This document shows positions 27,880 to 43,311 of a DNA stretch of 64,000 nt, in pieces. Position 1 is the stretch's first letter, and each line of letters opens with the position of its first letter. The translations under genes and the position numbers were made by a program. The notes under the pieces are model-generated. The model saw only the letters and a program-made list of their open reading frames with translations, searched no databases and had not been told where the DNA came from. The stretch comes from Eulemur rufifrons (lineage: Eukaryota; Chordata; Mammalia; Primates; Lemuridae), in contig NC_091000.1 of assembly GCF_041146395.1 (NCBI RefSeq), positions 17,061,501 to 17,125,500 of the forward strand, read 5' to 3'.

Positions 27880-28043
27880 AGTAGGCTGTGATGACGTTGA
27901 GCATAGCTAGTGTCCAGATATCAGTTTCTAAATGCTATTCTCTGCAAAAAAGCAAACAAAACAACAAACTCCAGATCTGTTTGAAGAAATACCTGATTCT
28001 AGGTCTGGGGCAGGAAAAGTACAACATGAGCCTGGGGCACTCG

Positions 28044-28074
<31 letters not shown>

Positions 28075-28960
28075 AAGTAAAAAATGTTCAAAGAATGACA
28101 GCAATATGGCAAAAAAAAAAAAAAAAAAAAAAAATCACAAAAGCCAGCCTGACTGGACCTCCACTAGCTAAATCTGGGACAATCTGACCATAGATAAATA
28201 ATGATAAAAACAGATGTTGCCTATTGAATAAAAAAGCATCCATGAGTCCATATTAATTTACATAAACACATGAATAAATGAAGAAAAAATAACTCTTTCC
28301 TTATAGTATAATGTCCTAATAAGTGTGTAAGGAATGATGGAATTAGAAAATAACAATTGGCATCATGGTAGAAAATCTTACATGCTTCTAGGCAAAGAAC
28401 AGAAAACATTCAGAAAACTAAGAAGAAAAGATAATTGGATTAGTAACAGACTTCTCTGTAACCTTAGCTGAATCAGATAATTTGCATTTACATTCACAGT
28501 ACATTGTACATTGGCAATATCCCCATATCAAGTAACTTTGTCACTCACATGTGAGAGCAAAGTAAAGTTTTTGCCTGTTGCAAGGGCTCTAAAAATATCC
28601 TACCCATACACCTTTCTGAGAAAATTCTCTCACCAAATGAAAGTTAAATTTCATGATAAAAAGATAAGGATAAAAGTTTCATGAAACACTGATGAATAAT
28701 GAACCTTATTTATAATTAAATCTAAATGGATGATGATAGTTGGCTGGGAATTATACTCTGTTAAGAATTTTGAAACAGGAGAGACATTCTGTGAGAGAAT
28801 ATTTGCTAATAGTCTGGGATTTAAATCCTATAATTATTTCATCCAAATTTGAGATTTGGATGATAGGAATGATATAGGTAGTTAAATGTTCTAAAGGTTT
28901 CATTTCAGTGGAAGGAGTGGAAAAGCATAGAACTATTAGTCTAGTGTAGTAGGAAGTTAA
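27880..28960 (+). repeat. Ancient LINE (L1/HAL1-like) sequence with (TG)n and poly-A
   Basis: 'gatgttgcctattgaataaa', 'catccatgagtccatatta' and 'gtataatgtcctaataagtg' resemble the 3' part of an old LINE. A (GT)n run is at 28046-28074 and an A-run at 28111-28134. The family call is tentative. Confidence 0.45.
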
Positions 28961-28965
28961 AGTTA

Positions 28966-29178
<213 letters not shown>

Positions 29179-30050
29179 TATGATAATTAGGAACTAAAAG
29201 ACAATGATTAGTAGGTTTGAAAAGTACATGTGAGTTAGGGAGTGAGCAAGTTGGAGGTCATAATTATTTAGTTTTCACATATAAATATGACTATTAAATT
29301 TAGGAAAGTTATTCATGGAGATGAATAGTGGAAATTCCAATTTACAGGAGGAATGAAATAAAAAGAAACTTGATCAATCCAATACAAGTAAGGAAAGGAG
29401 ATAAAAAGACATAATGTACACAAATATACAATAAGATGCCAGGAGTAAAATCATATAAATTTTTACTATAAATGTGAAATTCTCTAATCAAAAGGCAAAT
29501 ACTCTCAGAATGAATTTGAAAATCAAGTTTGATTATATACTGTATCAGGATCCCAACAAGATGGCACATTCAAAAATAGGGTAATTTGAGGAAGGTTTAC
29601 TACTTAGGAAGGGGTGAGTGGGGCATAAAACTATGAAGCACAGTGTTAATACTGGGGCTAATACCAGCAGAGCCGTTACGCCTCCTAGGACCAAAGGGCC
29701 AAGGGGAAGATACAGTTACCAGAACCTACAAGGAAAGTCATGTAGAGGAGACTACCCAGAGAGGTGCAGTAACCGTTAACTGAAGTAGCAGCTGGCCGGA
29801 GGTGACATCACAGAGAAGGAGCTGCCGACTGACTTCACTCTCCTCCCTTTGATCTAGCCAGAGGGCAAGAGTAGAAGTTGGTGTCACTCACACAGGTCAA
29901 TCTCTTGAAGCAGGGTGCAGGGTTCAGAAGGGCAGGGAGTGGACCCAGAGCAGCAAGCAAACGGGAGACACCTGCCACGTGCTCTATTCACAGGAACTGC
30001 ACCTGAATTAGTGAGGAAGCTTTGCACCTAGGACTCGGAAAAGGTGCCTG
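29179..30050. other. Intergenic, partly repeat-like
   Basis: 29179-29540 is AT-rich and unassigned. 29541-30050 has raised GC and resembles an eroded LTR or MER element, without a secured name. Confidence 0.35.
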
Positions 30051-30054
30051 TCTT

Positions 30055-30412
30055 CTGTTGCTCATAATAGAATGCCTGAAACTGGGTAATGTATAAAGAA
30101 AATGAATTTATTTCTTACAGTTATGGAGGCTGAGAAGTCCAAGGTTGAGGGGCCAATCTGGTGAGGGCCTTCTTGCTGGTGGGGACTCTCCGCAGAGTCC
30201 GGAGGTGGCACAGGGCATCACGTGTTACGTGAGTGTGCTAGGTCATGTCTCTCTTCCTCTTCTTAAAAGCCACTAGTCCCACTCCTGTTATAACCCATTA
30301 ATCCATTAATGGATTAATCCATTAATGAGAGGCCCAACCTCTCAGTATTGCCACATTGGAGATTAAATTTCAACATGAGTTTTGGAGGGGACAGATATTC
30401 AAACCATAGCAA
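30055..30412 (-). repeat. MaLR LTR, antisense
   Basis: It starts with 'tcttctgttgctcataatag' and 'cctgaaactgggtaatgtat', and ends with 'ttcaacatgagttttggagg' and 'atattcaaaccatagca'. That is the reverse of the MaLR start 'tgctatggtttgaat'. A solo LTR carrying an internal palindrome at 30297-30318. Confidence 0.75.
30297..30318. repeat. 22-bp perfect palindrome inside the MaLR LTR
   Basis: The arms 'attaatccatt' and 'aatggattaat' are exact inverted copies with no loop. The half-unit 'attaatcc' repeats again to 30326, which suggests local slippage. Confidence 0.9.
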
Positions 30413-33629
<3,217 letters not shown>

Positions 33630-34315
33630 GTTTTTAAGACAATGACTAATGTTGAAGAGAACGTGGAGAAAGAGAGACTCTCACGATGCTTTGGGAAAGG
33701 TTTAAATTGACACAACTTCTTCAGACCGACTTGATAAAAATGTACCAGAAAGTCCTAAAACATTCATTTGTTTAATCAAAAGTATTTATTGGATGTCTTC
33801 TATATCAAAACCTAGTAATTAAACTTTATCAATGTATAAGTATCATGTAAATAATTACAAGTACAATGAGTTCTGTGAAAGAGAGATCAAAGGGACATAA
33901 GAGCAAGGAATTAACCCTAAGAAAGTAATCAGAATTAAGCAGTAAGATAAAATGAAAAAATTTGGAATTACCTAAATGTCCACAGTGTATTAAATAAACT
34001 ATGATATATCCATGCAATGAAATAATATGACATTAAGAATAAAGTTACAGAAATACTTAATAACACATAGAAATGTTTATAACATATTGATAAATGGAAA
34101 ATAAGTTTATAATACAGTGTGTTCGGTATGACCCAATTTTATAAAAACAAAAGCTCTGTATCTATGTATCTCTCTCTATTCATCCGTCTATCTATGAAGG
34201 ATTGGCCAGCAAAATGTTCCAATGATAATTTTTGGCTAGGGATATTATAGTAATATTTTCTTTTTTCTTTATCTTCATGAACATTCTTAAAGGTATAAAA
34301 AATAACAATAACAAC
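33630..34315 (+). repeat. L1M 3' region, sense, fragmented
   Basis: 'aatgttgaagagaacgtgga', then 'ggaattacctaaatgtccac', 'ctatgatatatccatgcaat' and 'tatgacccaattttataaaa' follow L1M 3' order. An unrelated piece may interrupt it between about 33770 and 33930. Confidence 0.55.
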
Positions 34316-36384
34316 TATATATTATAATTGGACATGAGGTAACTATTCTTTGAGAGAGAGGACTTAAGGGACATATTATTCAAATATTCTTCTAAATTAT
34401 CTAAAATCTGTGGTTGTCTTAAATAGATCAACAGAATGCAATGCTCTTGAAATGCGTTACTTTAATCCCCTGCAGAAATGCTGTTACAAAATTATGATTG
34501 AATGTGGAAACCTTGGCTTTTATTAAGACAACATGATGAACATTTCCTTAAGCTTTTGCAAAATTACAAATCAAGGCATTTGCCCTTATATTACTGCTCC
34601 TTTTTTAAGGAGCTGCTCAACGGGTTTATAAGAGAATTGGTGCTAGAAAAGAGTTTACTTTCCAGTGAGCTTTTAGCCAACAGCGCAAAGTTTAGAACAC
34701 CTTATTTCCCTGATTGCCTTGTCTAACAGAACGATTAGAGCTAAATTTAGTGATCAATCAAGGTCAAGATCTGGCTCCTGGTACAATTAGTTCTGTCCTC
34801 TTGAGTGATCTGTGCTCCTCATTTTTAATTTTTAAAACTCTGCTTTATGTCTTTTACTAGCAAGTTACCTCAAATTATTTTTCAAAGTAGACATGTAAGG
34901 TAGAGAGATTTCCAGATAAGTAAATAAAAAAAATTAGAAATCAATATACTTTTCTGTTCGTATATATGTTTAATACTAAAGCTTTAAAATAGTTGTCCTC
35001 ATAGTAGTCAAAATTTTTTTCCTATTAATAATTTGTTTTGCCTTTTACATGGATAGTAAAAACATTAACTTTAGCTCGGCCGTTTTGAATTCCAGTGATT
35101 CTAAATTGAATCTTTACTGTAACTTCATTATTCTATTAGTAAACTACTGGTCAAAACATTAGCTTTTCATACAGTGTATTGTTTTGGACAGTTAAATTAA
35201 TGAAACGCATTTTCCTGTCATAGAAATATTTTAATAATATTGTGAAAACATTTGAAATTTTCAAGTTTAGCCAAATCCCACTCCAATTTTTTAGAAATTG
35301 CTACTCATTCCATCTGAGTTACTTGTGAAAAGACCTCAACCTTAGGAACACTAAGTTGAGACAAAATTTCGTATTCTCCTAATGACTAGGGGCTGAGGTG
35401 TTTAAATGACCTTTTCCATCCCAGAGGGTGATTGCTGTAGGTCAGACTTGAGGTCACTGGCTGGAGAGTTACAAACAAAGTCATAGTTTTGGCGGAGGGT
35501 ATAGTAAACTTGGACTACAGACAAAGCTAATGCTTCCTCAATGATGAAAGAAAAAAAAATTCCGTCCTCTTCTCTGAACACAAACAAACACTGGCTATAA
35601 TCAGCCACTTCTGGTGAGTTGCAGTTTATAATATTCTGAATCTGGTGTGCATTGCTGTTTGACCATATGTGGTCAGGTTAAAGCTACTGATGTTTGGGAA
35701 CATTTCTGGGAAAATGGAAGTATTTCCAAGGAAATATAAAGAATTTTAGAGCTGTACAGATTAAAGAACCCTGTGGTGGTCAATTCTCCTGTGTCTAGAA
35801 AGGCTAATAAAGGAAGAGTCTATAATAAGTGGATACTCTCTTTGGAGATCTGAAGGGAAAATGTCTCTGTAACTTTTTGCTATAATAGACTCTCAGTTTT
35901 TGAATAAAATAATCTGATGATACATGGGACTTTGAACAATTACCACAATACATGATTATGATAATCATTGTTGCCCTCTCTTGAAAACCATCTATCTTGT
36001 CCATGTCCCCTTAAGCTGAGAATGTTCCAGATATAATCTGTTCAGAGGAATGGTAACCTTGTATCAGCTGGTCACTAAACGTGTATTCATGAAGCCCAGT
36101 TATGTTAGCTTGTTTGGCAATTACTTTACCCTGTTAGCTTCAACTCACCATGTGATTTCTTTGTGACTTTTTTTCCAAGCAAGTTTCTGCCATGCTATAT
36201 TTGCCAATTTGATTCTTTTTTAAAAAAAACTTAGATGAAGAGCTTTACTTGTCTCTACATTACAAATTTTATCTTAAACTTCCAACTTGTTAGAAAAGTT
36301 TTTAAATTTTAATTTTGTCATCTATCCTACTAATTAGCATCCTCAGCTTTATGATGCTAACATTTTGGCAAGAATGACACCTCT
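34316..36384. other. Intergenic, nothing recognised
   Basis: A long AT-rich, comparatively repeat-poor stretch. I see no CpG cluster, structural RNA or credible exon. Confidence 0.35.
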
Positions 36385-36465
36385 GTGAAGGTGTGAACAC
36401 TGTTGGTGGGACTATAACTCAGTAAAGCCAATTTGGAGGTGAATTTGGCAATGTCTCTTTTTTTT
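36385..36465 (+). repeat. L1M fragment, sense
   Basis: 'gaacactgttggtgggact' and 'tttggaggtgaatttggcaa' match a common L1M 3' block. Confidence 0.5.
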
Positions 36466-37195
36466 TAGCATAGTAATCATATTTATTACAGATAACATAC
36501 ACCAAGACATATCAGAATTTTAGGAATCTCATATAATATTGGAGCTATTAATAACATATTTATACAAATATAACCCAAAGAAAGTTAAACACCATTTCAC
36601 ATTTGACAATGCTTGTTGTATGGTTTTAACATACCAAATAAGCCTAATATGTCTCTCTTAGACTTTCATTGGCTCTAATATTTAAAAAACTAGTTTGAGG
36701 TTGAAAAGATTGGATTTAGAATTTTGATTTTGGAAAGTTTGTCAAATATCAAAGGCTTAAAACACTTGCTATAATAAAACACTTGTTGTCATAAAACAAT
36801 ATCATAGATTGCTATAAAATTATAGTCAGTCATTTAGCCAAACTGATAATTTGAAGATTTTAAAGAGCAAGAACCTTAATCTTTGATCAGGAGGAGACTC
36901 AGTTTCCCAAATAATCAGAAGACCTAATATAGACAAACTAAAAGACAAGCTAATAAAGAGGCAGACTGAATCTGTCTCTCTTTCTCTTTCCCCCTCCTTT
37001 TTGCAGTTTATCCAAAAGGTGAACAAAAGTCTTTTGCTATTTCTATTAATATCACATGAAAATCTTGTTCAAAAGAGAAAACCAAATTTTACCTTTGCAT
37101 TAGTGTATTAATAATGATAAAGCTAATTTTAAAAAATCTTATAAAGAAATCCATCTAATTTTAATCAATTTGATAATGTAAGATTTTTATAAACC
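36466..37195. other. Intergenic, nothing recognised
   Basis: AT-rich, with no supported gene or repeat. Confidence 0.3.
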
Positions 37196-37920
37196 TTTTA
37201 TAACCTTCATCATTTTTTTCAACTTTTCTATCCATTTAGTTATTTTAAAATTTCAAAATAATAATATTAAGGGGGTACAAATGATTTTGGTTACATGGAT
37301 TGCTTTATAACGCTTGAGTCATGGCTATAAGTGTGCCCATCACCCACATAGTGTTCATTGTACCTGTTAGGTAGGTTTTTGCCGTTCCCTCCACCCCCTC
37401 CCTCCTGTGGCAAAGTCTCTTAAAATTGAACATGCACAGGCCCAGTGAATCCATTACTGGGTAAAAATTCTGAAGAATAACTTGTATGTATGCACATGGA
37501 GGCAAGTACAAAGATGCTCACTGCAAAGATGTGTATAACCTGCATGTACATCAGTCCGGGAATGGTTAAGTAGTATGGCTATCCTATGTTCTGGAATACT
37601 CTGCAGCAGTTAAAATGAACAAGGTAGATCCATACTTAACTAAGGTAGAAAAACTTCTAAGATATATATTGAGTGAAATGCAAGTTGCTGAAAGATAAGG
37701 ACAATATGATACCATTTATGTGTAGAAACACACATAGCCACACAAAACAATACTTTTTCTTCTCCACGGGTACATATATGTACATGAATGCACAAAGAAA
37801 TCTGAAATGCTACACACCAAACTAGAAAAATGGTTTCATCTGAGAAGAAGAGAAGTGACAGGATTTGGGGGTGGAATCCAAAGGATACTGTCACCATTCT
37901 CTGTAATACTTTAATTTTTT
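37196..37920 (+). repeat. L1-derived 3' sequence, sense
   Basis: 37255-37410 contains 'gggggtacaaatgattttgg' and 'aagtgtgcccatcacccaca', an L1-associated block common in primates. 37440-37920 continues with L1M 3' blocks ('ggaatactctgcagcagtta'). These may be two insertions. Confidence 0.5.
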
Positions 37921-38489
37921 AACAAAGATATTGTATTAATATGCTCCTTAACTAATTAAAAGCTAATAACAAAAAAGAAGGAAAAAAATCTAATTCAAAT
38001 TGTCAATAAAAATGTTCAAAAGGAAAATAGCCTTAAGCTCATATTTAAAAATATCCCTTTATTTTAAAGAAATAATTTAAAAAGAAGAAACCAAGAACAT
38101 CTTCCCATTAGAGGATTCCAAATGTGCACTCGTGAGCATTTGAGAAATGAGCACTAAACCTCTCCTTGCTACCTCCTGTAGCACAGTGTGGACTGTTTCC
38201 GGGCCCTCATCTGTTCACATGCAGTAGGCTCTGGTACAGTATGCGTTTCAGTTTCACCTCTAATACTGGAACTGAAAACTAAAATACCTGATAGTCCAAC
38301 CTGGAGGAGGAAGGCAAAAGTGGATGAAGGGACTCTTACAGAGCTCCTCTCCCGACGTACAACTGCAGCCGTTTTTCCAGTGGGAAGGATAAGATAGGAG
38401 TGTAGAAGTCACCGGAGAGCTGTGCCCTGGAGTCCCACAGGACATAGCCAGAGATGACACATAGCATCTTTACCTTCTGGACCCTCTGC
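37921..38489. other. Intergenic, nothing recognised
   Basis: AT-rich to 38090, then balanced composition. No gene supported. Confidence 0.3.
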
Positions 38490-38625
38490 ATTTACTTTCT
38501 CTTCTTCCTTCTTTCCTTCTTGCCTCCCTTCCTTCATTCCTTCCTTTTTTTTTCTACCTCTCTCTCTCCCTCCTTCCTTTGTTCTGTCTTTCTTTTTCTT
38601 CTTCAATTTTCTTTTTTTGCAACGT
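38490..38625. repeat. Pyrimidine tract, (TTCC)n/(CTTT)n
   Basis: About 135 bp that is almost all T and C on the + strand, with TTCC and TTTC units. It accounts for the Lys/Glu-rich and Phe/Ser-rich short frames that cross it. Confidence 0.85.
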
Positions 38626-39104
38626 TGCTTATTACTCAAAAGCTTGATTTTTTGCTTTACTCAAAAACTTTCTGACTCTGCCGTGCCTTCAACACTTTCA
38701 CAATTCTGCTCCTCGATAAGGAAATCTCGATCCAGTCACAGACACATTTAACACACACGGAACCACCATAGGTTCTGCTGACACGGGTTGTTTGTTTATT
38801 TGTTTGTTTTTTCCATTTTAGACAACCTCATAAGAACTTTCGGTTGCATAGTGCAACTCCCTTGAAATCAGCCTGGGCACAAACTACATGCTGGTTTGGG
38901 TGCTTTCTCAAATTCCTTGGGGTAAAGGCAAACAGTTCTGTTACCAGGGTTCAGGACAGCCTAGTTTTGTTAGAGACTGTATTGTAAGGAAGCCTAGGAC
39001 AGTATGTCAAATGCTGAACCACTCTGAGTGCCTCTAGACCAACCCCCAAAATGAAAAAAAGCACTCTTCTTGAGGCATTTCTTATCAAATTTTTACATAT
39101 TTTT
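38626..39104. other. Intergenic, nothing recognised
   Basis: Mixed composition with a (TTTG)n-like stretch near 38790-38808. No gene supported. Confidence 0.35.
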
Positions 39105-40253
<1,149 letters not shown>

Positions 40254-40439
40254 ACACTTGTACTCTTTTAATCTGTCCTCCCAAAGTGCTATAATATTTA
40301 ATTATTTAGCCTCCCTCTGGCAGTTCATGAGGTCTTTTGTTGACCTCATCCTTAGCAACACAAGATTATACTATATCTTGTATTTTCTCCCAACTTTATG
40401 GAAGAAAAATCTCATTTTTTGACATTTATTTTTTTCTTT
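40254..40439. other. Intergenic, nothing recognised
   Basis: A short spacer between an Alu and an L1M fragment. Confidence 0.35.
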
Positions 40440-40960
40440 CTGTTTTTTTGATATAATTTACAAACCATGAAATTCACCATTTTAAAGTGTACAATTCAAT
40501 GGTTTTTTTTAGTTCAAAAAGTTGTGCAACCATCACCACTATCTAATACCACTCTTTCACCACCCCAAAAAGAAATTCCATACTCATTAGCAGTCACTCT
40601 CTAATTCCCTCTCCCCAGCCCCTGGCAACCGCTAAGCTACTTTCTGGCTCTATAGATTTGCCTATCCTGGGCATTTCATACAAATATGTGGCCTTTCTGT
40701 CTGGCTTCTTCCACTGAGCATGATGTTTTCAAGGTTCATCCATATTGTAGCATGTATCAGCACTTCATTTCTTTTTATTGCCAAATATTCCATCCATTGT
40801 ATAGACAGACATTTATTTATCCATTCAAATGTTTATGGACATTTGGCTTGTTTCCACTTTTTGGTTATGAATAATGCTGTTATGAATATTGGTGTATGTA
40901 TTTTTGTGTGAACATATGTTTTAAATTCTCTTGGATATATACCTAGTATATATTCTGGAT
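40440..40960 (-). repeat. L1M 3' fragment, antisense
   Basis: 'ttaaagtgtacaattcaatgg', 'gttgtgcaaccatcaccact', 'cctggcaaccgctaagctac' and 'ggacatttggcttgtttcca' are a near-textbook antisense L1M 3' segment. Confidence 0.7.
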
Positions 40961-41149
40961 GCTGCTGTTTGAAAATACCATGACTTAGATTTTATCTTCT
41001 TGCTCTTGGGATACTCAGGTTCTACAACACAGAGTTTACGTAGGTGCTATAGTAGTGCTGAGCACTCCCTAGGACACCTACAGAGGTCACCTGGAAGGGA
41101 GCTATTGTCTCAACAGATGGATTTTCAATGAAGAGAGAGATGCTAGAGA

Positions 41150-41610
41150 ACTGATGGGGTTCAGGACATGCTACCCCAAAATATGGCACCTTGGCATTTG
41201 AGAAAACACCAGAAGCAAGAAGATTACTCTTGCTTTCCCTGGATCTTCTCCTGAGACAGATCATAAAACCCTCATTCCAGAGGTCCCTTCCCTATACCTG
41301 GAAGAAAGGAACATTATTATCTCTGAAGACAATAGGGACACAGAGAAGAATCTGAACAAACAGGCCTTGCTAAGTTCCCCCAGTTTATGACCATTAGATC
41401 ACACACCTTTGTCCAATCTCCATGATCATCAACTTCATCAAACCTAGCCTAAAAAATACACAGGTTTCCCTGTTACTTTGTGTCTTCATTTCTGAAAACT
41501 CCTGTGTCATGTTAAACTTATATAAATAAATTAGTATGTTTTTTTCTTGTTTAATCTGTCTTTTGTTATAGGGACCTCAACCATGAACCTAGTGATGGGT
41601 GAAGAAAAGA
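41150..41610 (+). repeat. LTR-like repeat, sense; partner of 11405-11820
   Basis: It starts 'ctgatggggttcaggacatg' with 'taccccaaaatatggc', contains 'ccctatacctggaagaaagg', has ataaataaa near 41521-41530, and runs to 'tcttttgttatagggacctc' and 'ccatgaacct'. The layout is that of a retroviral LTR with its polyadenylation signal. Confidence 0.55.
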
Positions 41611-42659
41611 TATTTTTCCCTCCTCCACAAAACATATACGGAGCCTAGAGAAGGAAGAAGAATATGCCTGGTTTTAAAGCTTCAAAGAATTTACTCACAC
41701 TCCCTATTTAACGTCCTAGAAATGCATCAGGTGTTAGGGCTTTCTTGGATACTTAAGAACAAATGCACTCAACCCATGACCTTTTGAAAGGAAACGTGTT
41801 CCTGTTAATACAAAGAGGAACTTCTGTATTTGCACCTCCTTCTGGACGCTTCCCCAAATCTCCTGTGTCTCCCTGAGCTGAGTTACCCCACGTCTGAAAT
41901 GTCACAGCATTGAGTCTTATTCTTCCATGGGCTTATTACTTTCTGCTGGTATTTGTGTTATCCCTGCTCCCCATCTTACCTGCCCCACTGTGAGTAGCGA
42001 CTACCTGATTTGGCATCCCCCACAACCCCTACTAATGCTTTGCACAGAGTAGGCACTCATATATGCAAGTTTTCTGGACGGATATTTTCCTAATCATTTG
42101 TAGCACCTGTTAGATTCTACTGAAAATTACCAAAATGCAATTAACTTCAATTTTATAGTTGGGGATTTCCAGAAAATTACTCTCCCTCCAAGAAATGCGT
42201 AATTTAGATAGGGCAATGCTGGCTCCGAGTTAAAATATAAATACGCTTCTATTAAGATAAGGCTTCCAGGCCCAGCCTCATCTTTCCACGTTGTCCAATT
42301 CAAGTTAGGTCAGTGAAAAGGAAACCTTTTCCTCTTAGCAACCCAATCCGCTCCCCTTCTCTGGCCTCTTTCTCTCCTTTTGTTGGTAGACTGCTTCAGC
42401 CTCTATCCTTAATTTTAACAGTTTATGTCCCACGCATACCCCTTGTTTTTTGGTGAACAGAGATTTTTAAAGCCTATTCTGACACAGAATCCTTCCTGGC
42501 TTCTGGCCCTTCTATTTTAGGGGTGGAAACAGCTTCTCCGCTTTGAAACTCTGGCAAGGAAAAAGAATGGGAGAGAAAGTTGCATTAAACTTTTAGAAGT
42601 TGATTCACGGCTGGTTGCACAGGAAAAGCTCCGCAGTGTGGAGAAAGACTAAATGTGGT
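41611..42659. promoter_or_regulatory. FGF2 5' flank, repeat-poor
   Basis: Single-copy-looking DNA immediately upstream of the CpG island. It includes a TATA-like 'tataaata' (42236-42243) and an 'agataagg' GATA-type site just after it. Both are more than 550 bp from the inferred FGF2 start, so I do not treat them as the core promoter. This flank likely holds upstream regulatory sites, which is inference only. Confidence 0.4.
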
Positions 42660-42675
42660 TTGGGTGGCCCCGGCT

Positions 42676-42880
42676 TAGGCGGGGGCGACTTCTGGGGAAA
42701 AAGGGGGCGTCGACCCTCTGGGTCTGGGCCGCGGCTTCCCGGCGCGCCCCCCGCACCTCCCCCGCCCCCGGCTGAGGTCGGGCTCCCCCCGGGGCTGATG
42801 TCGCGCGCTTGCGTGCTGTGGCCGAAGGGCCCGACTCAGAGGCCAGCCCCAGAAAACCCCGAGCGAGTAGGGGGCGGCGC
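42676..42880 (+). promoter_or_regulatory. FGF2: TATA-less FGF2 core promoter with GC boxes; start near 42845 (inferred)
   Basis: Sp1-type GC boxes are visible at 42681-42687, 42703-42709, 42759-42769 (on the minus strand) and 42870-42877. There is no TATA box at the expected distance. From memory, the human FGF2 mRNA starts at a segment equivalent to 'agccccagaaaacccc', here 42845-42860. That gives a leader of about 467 nt. The start site is by homology and not shown by the sequence itself. Confidence 0.6.
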
Positions 42881-42913
42881 GCGGGGAGGGAGGAGAGCTG
42901 GGGGCCCGGGAGG

Positions 42914-42916
42914 CTG
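42914..42916 (+). other. FGF2: Counterpart of the human 34-kDa CUG start, out of frame here
   Basis: CTG followed by codons for Val-Gly-Val-Gly-Gly-Gly-Asp matches the start of the human 34-kDa FGF2 form (established knowledge: 288 residues, CUG-initiated). Here it is 398 nt from the AUG rather than a multiple of three, so it cannot make an N-terminal extension of FGF2. The peptide similarity is clear up to about the Ala-Leu-Pro-Arg block near 43046. After that the similarity moves to other frames, pointing to several 1-nt indels. Confidence 0.8.
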
Positions 42917-42935
42917 GTGGGTGTCGGGGGTGGAG

Positions 42936-42950
42936 ATGCAGAAGATGTGA
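42936..42950 (+). other. Short upstream ORF in the FGF2 leader (Met-Gln-Lys-Met-stop)
   Basis: ATG at 42936 is followed by cag aag atg tga. The second ATG (42945) is itself followed at once by the stop. From memory, the human leader has ATG-TAG here, so a one-codon uORF has become a four-codon one. It could affect scanning of a cap-dependent transcript, if the inferred start site is right. Confidence 0.55.
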
Positions 42951-43146
42951 CGCCGCGGCACGGCCGGTGCCAGACCAGCGGACGCGGTGCCCGCGGTCGC
43001 AGCCGGATCCCGGGCGCCGCAGCTTGGGAGGCGGCTCTCCCGAGAGCGGCGGCGGCGGAGCCACCCATCGCTGCGCCCAGCTCCCGGGCGCCGGGCTCGC
43101 CGCGCGCTAGGGCCGGCGGAGAGGGGAGCGGCCAAGCGGCGCGAGG

Positions 43147-43311
43147 CTGGGGGCCCGCGGGCGGGGCCGCGCGCTGCCAGGCGGGAGGCTGGGGGGCCGG
43201 GGCCGGGGCCGTGCCCCGGAGCGGCTCGGAGGCCGGGGCCGGGGCCGGGGGGCGGCGGCTCCCCGCGCGGCTGCCGCGGCTCGGGGTCCCCGGCAGGGCC
43301 CCGGAGGGCCC
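43147..43311 (+). CDS. FGF2: N-terminal extension of high-molecular-weight FGF2 (CUG-initiated)
   Basis: In frame with the AUG, CTG codons at 43147, 43174 and 43189 match in position the human CUG starts of the 24-, 22.5- and 22-kDa forms (55, 46 and 41 residues before the AUG methionine). The extension is rich in Arg-Gly: Arg-Gly-Arg-Gly-Arg at 43156-43170, Gly-Arg repeats at 43195-43212 and again at 43231-43248. In the family these repeats carry the nuclear targeting signal and are arginine-methylated, so these forms act in the nucleus, unlike the secreted 18-kDa form. The frame upstream is closed by TAG at 43108-43110, so no AUG-frame extension longer than the 43147 one is possible here. 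Compared with human, the length from CUG to AUG is the same (55 codons). Confidence 0.88.
43195..43252 (+). repeat. FGF2: Duplicated G-rich 'ggccggggccggggcc' in the leader
   Basis: The 16-bp unit occurs at 43195-43210 and 43231-43246, the second followed by more G. It encodes the Gly-Arg repeats and gives runs of four or more G that could form a G-quadruplex in RNA. Established knowledge: the FGF2 leader contains an internal ribosome entry site with structured G-rich elements. Confidence 0.8.

Noticed and set aside
28046..28074. (GT)n as a Z-DNA regulatory element
   Set aside because: GT microsatellites are common in mammalian DNA. This one lies within repeat-like sequence and has no promoter features near it.
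42798..42950. A 50-codon uORF starting with ATG at 42798
   Set aside because: Its start lies upstream of the inferred transcription start near 42845, so it is probably not in the mRNA.
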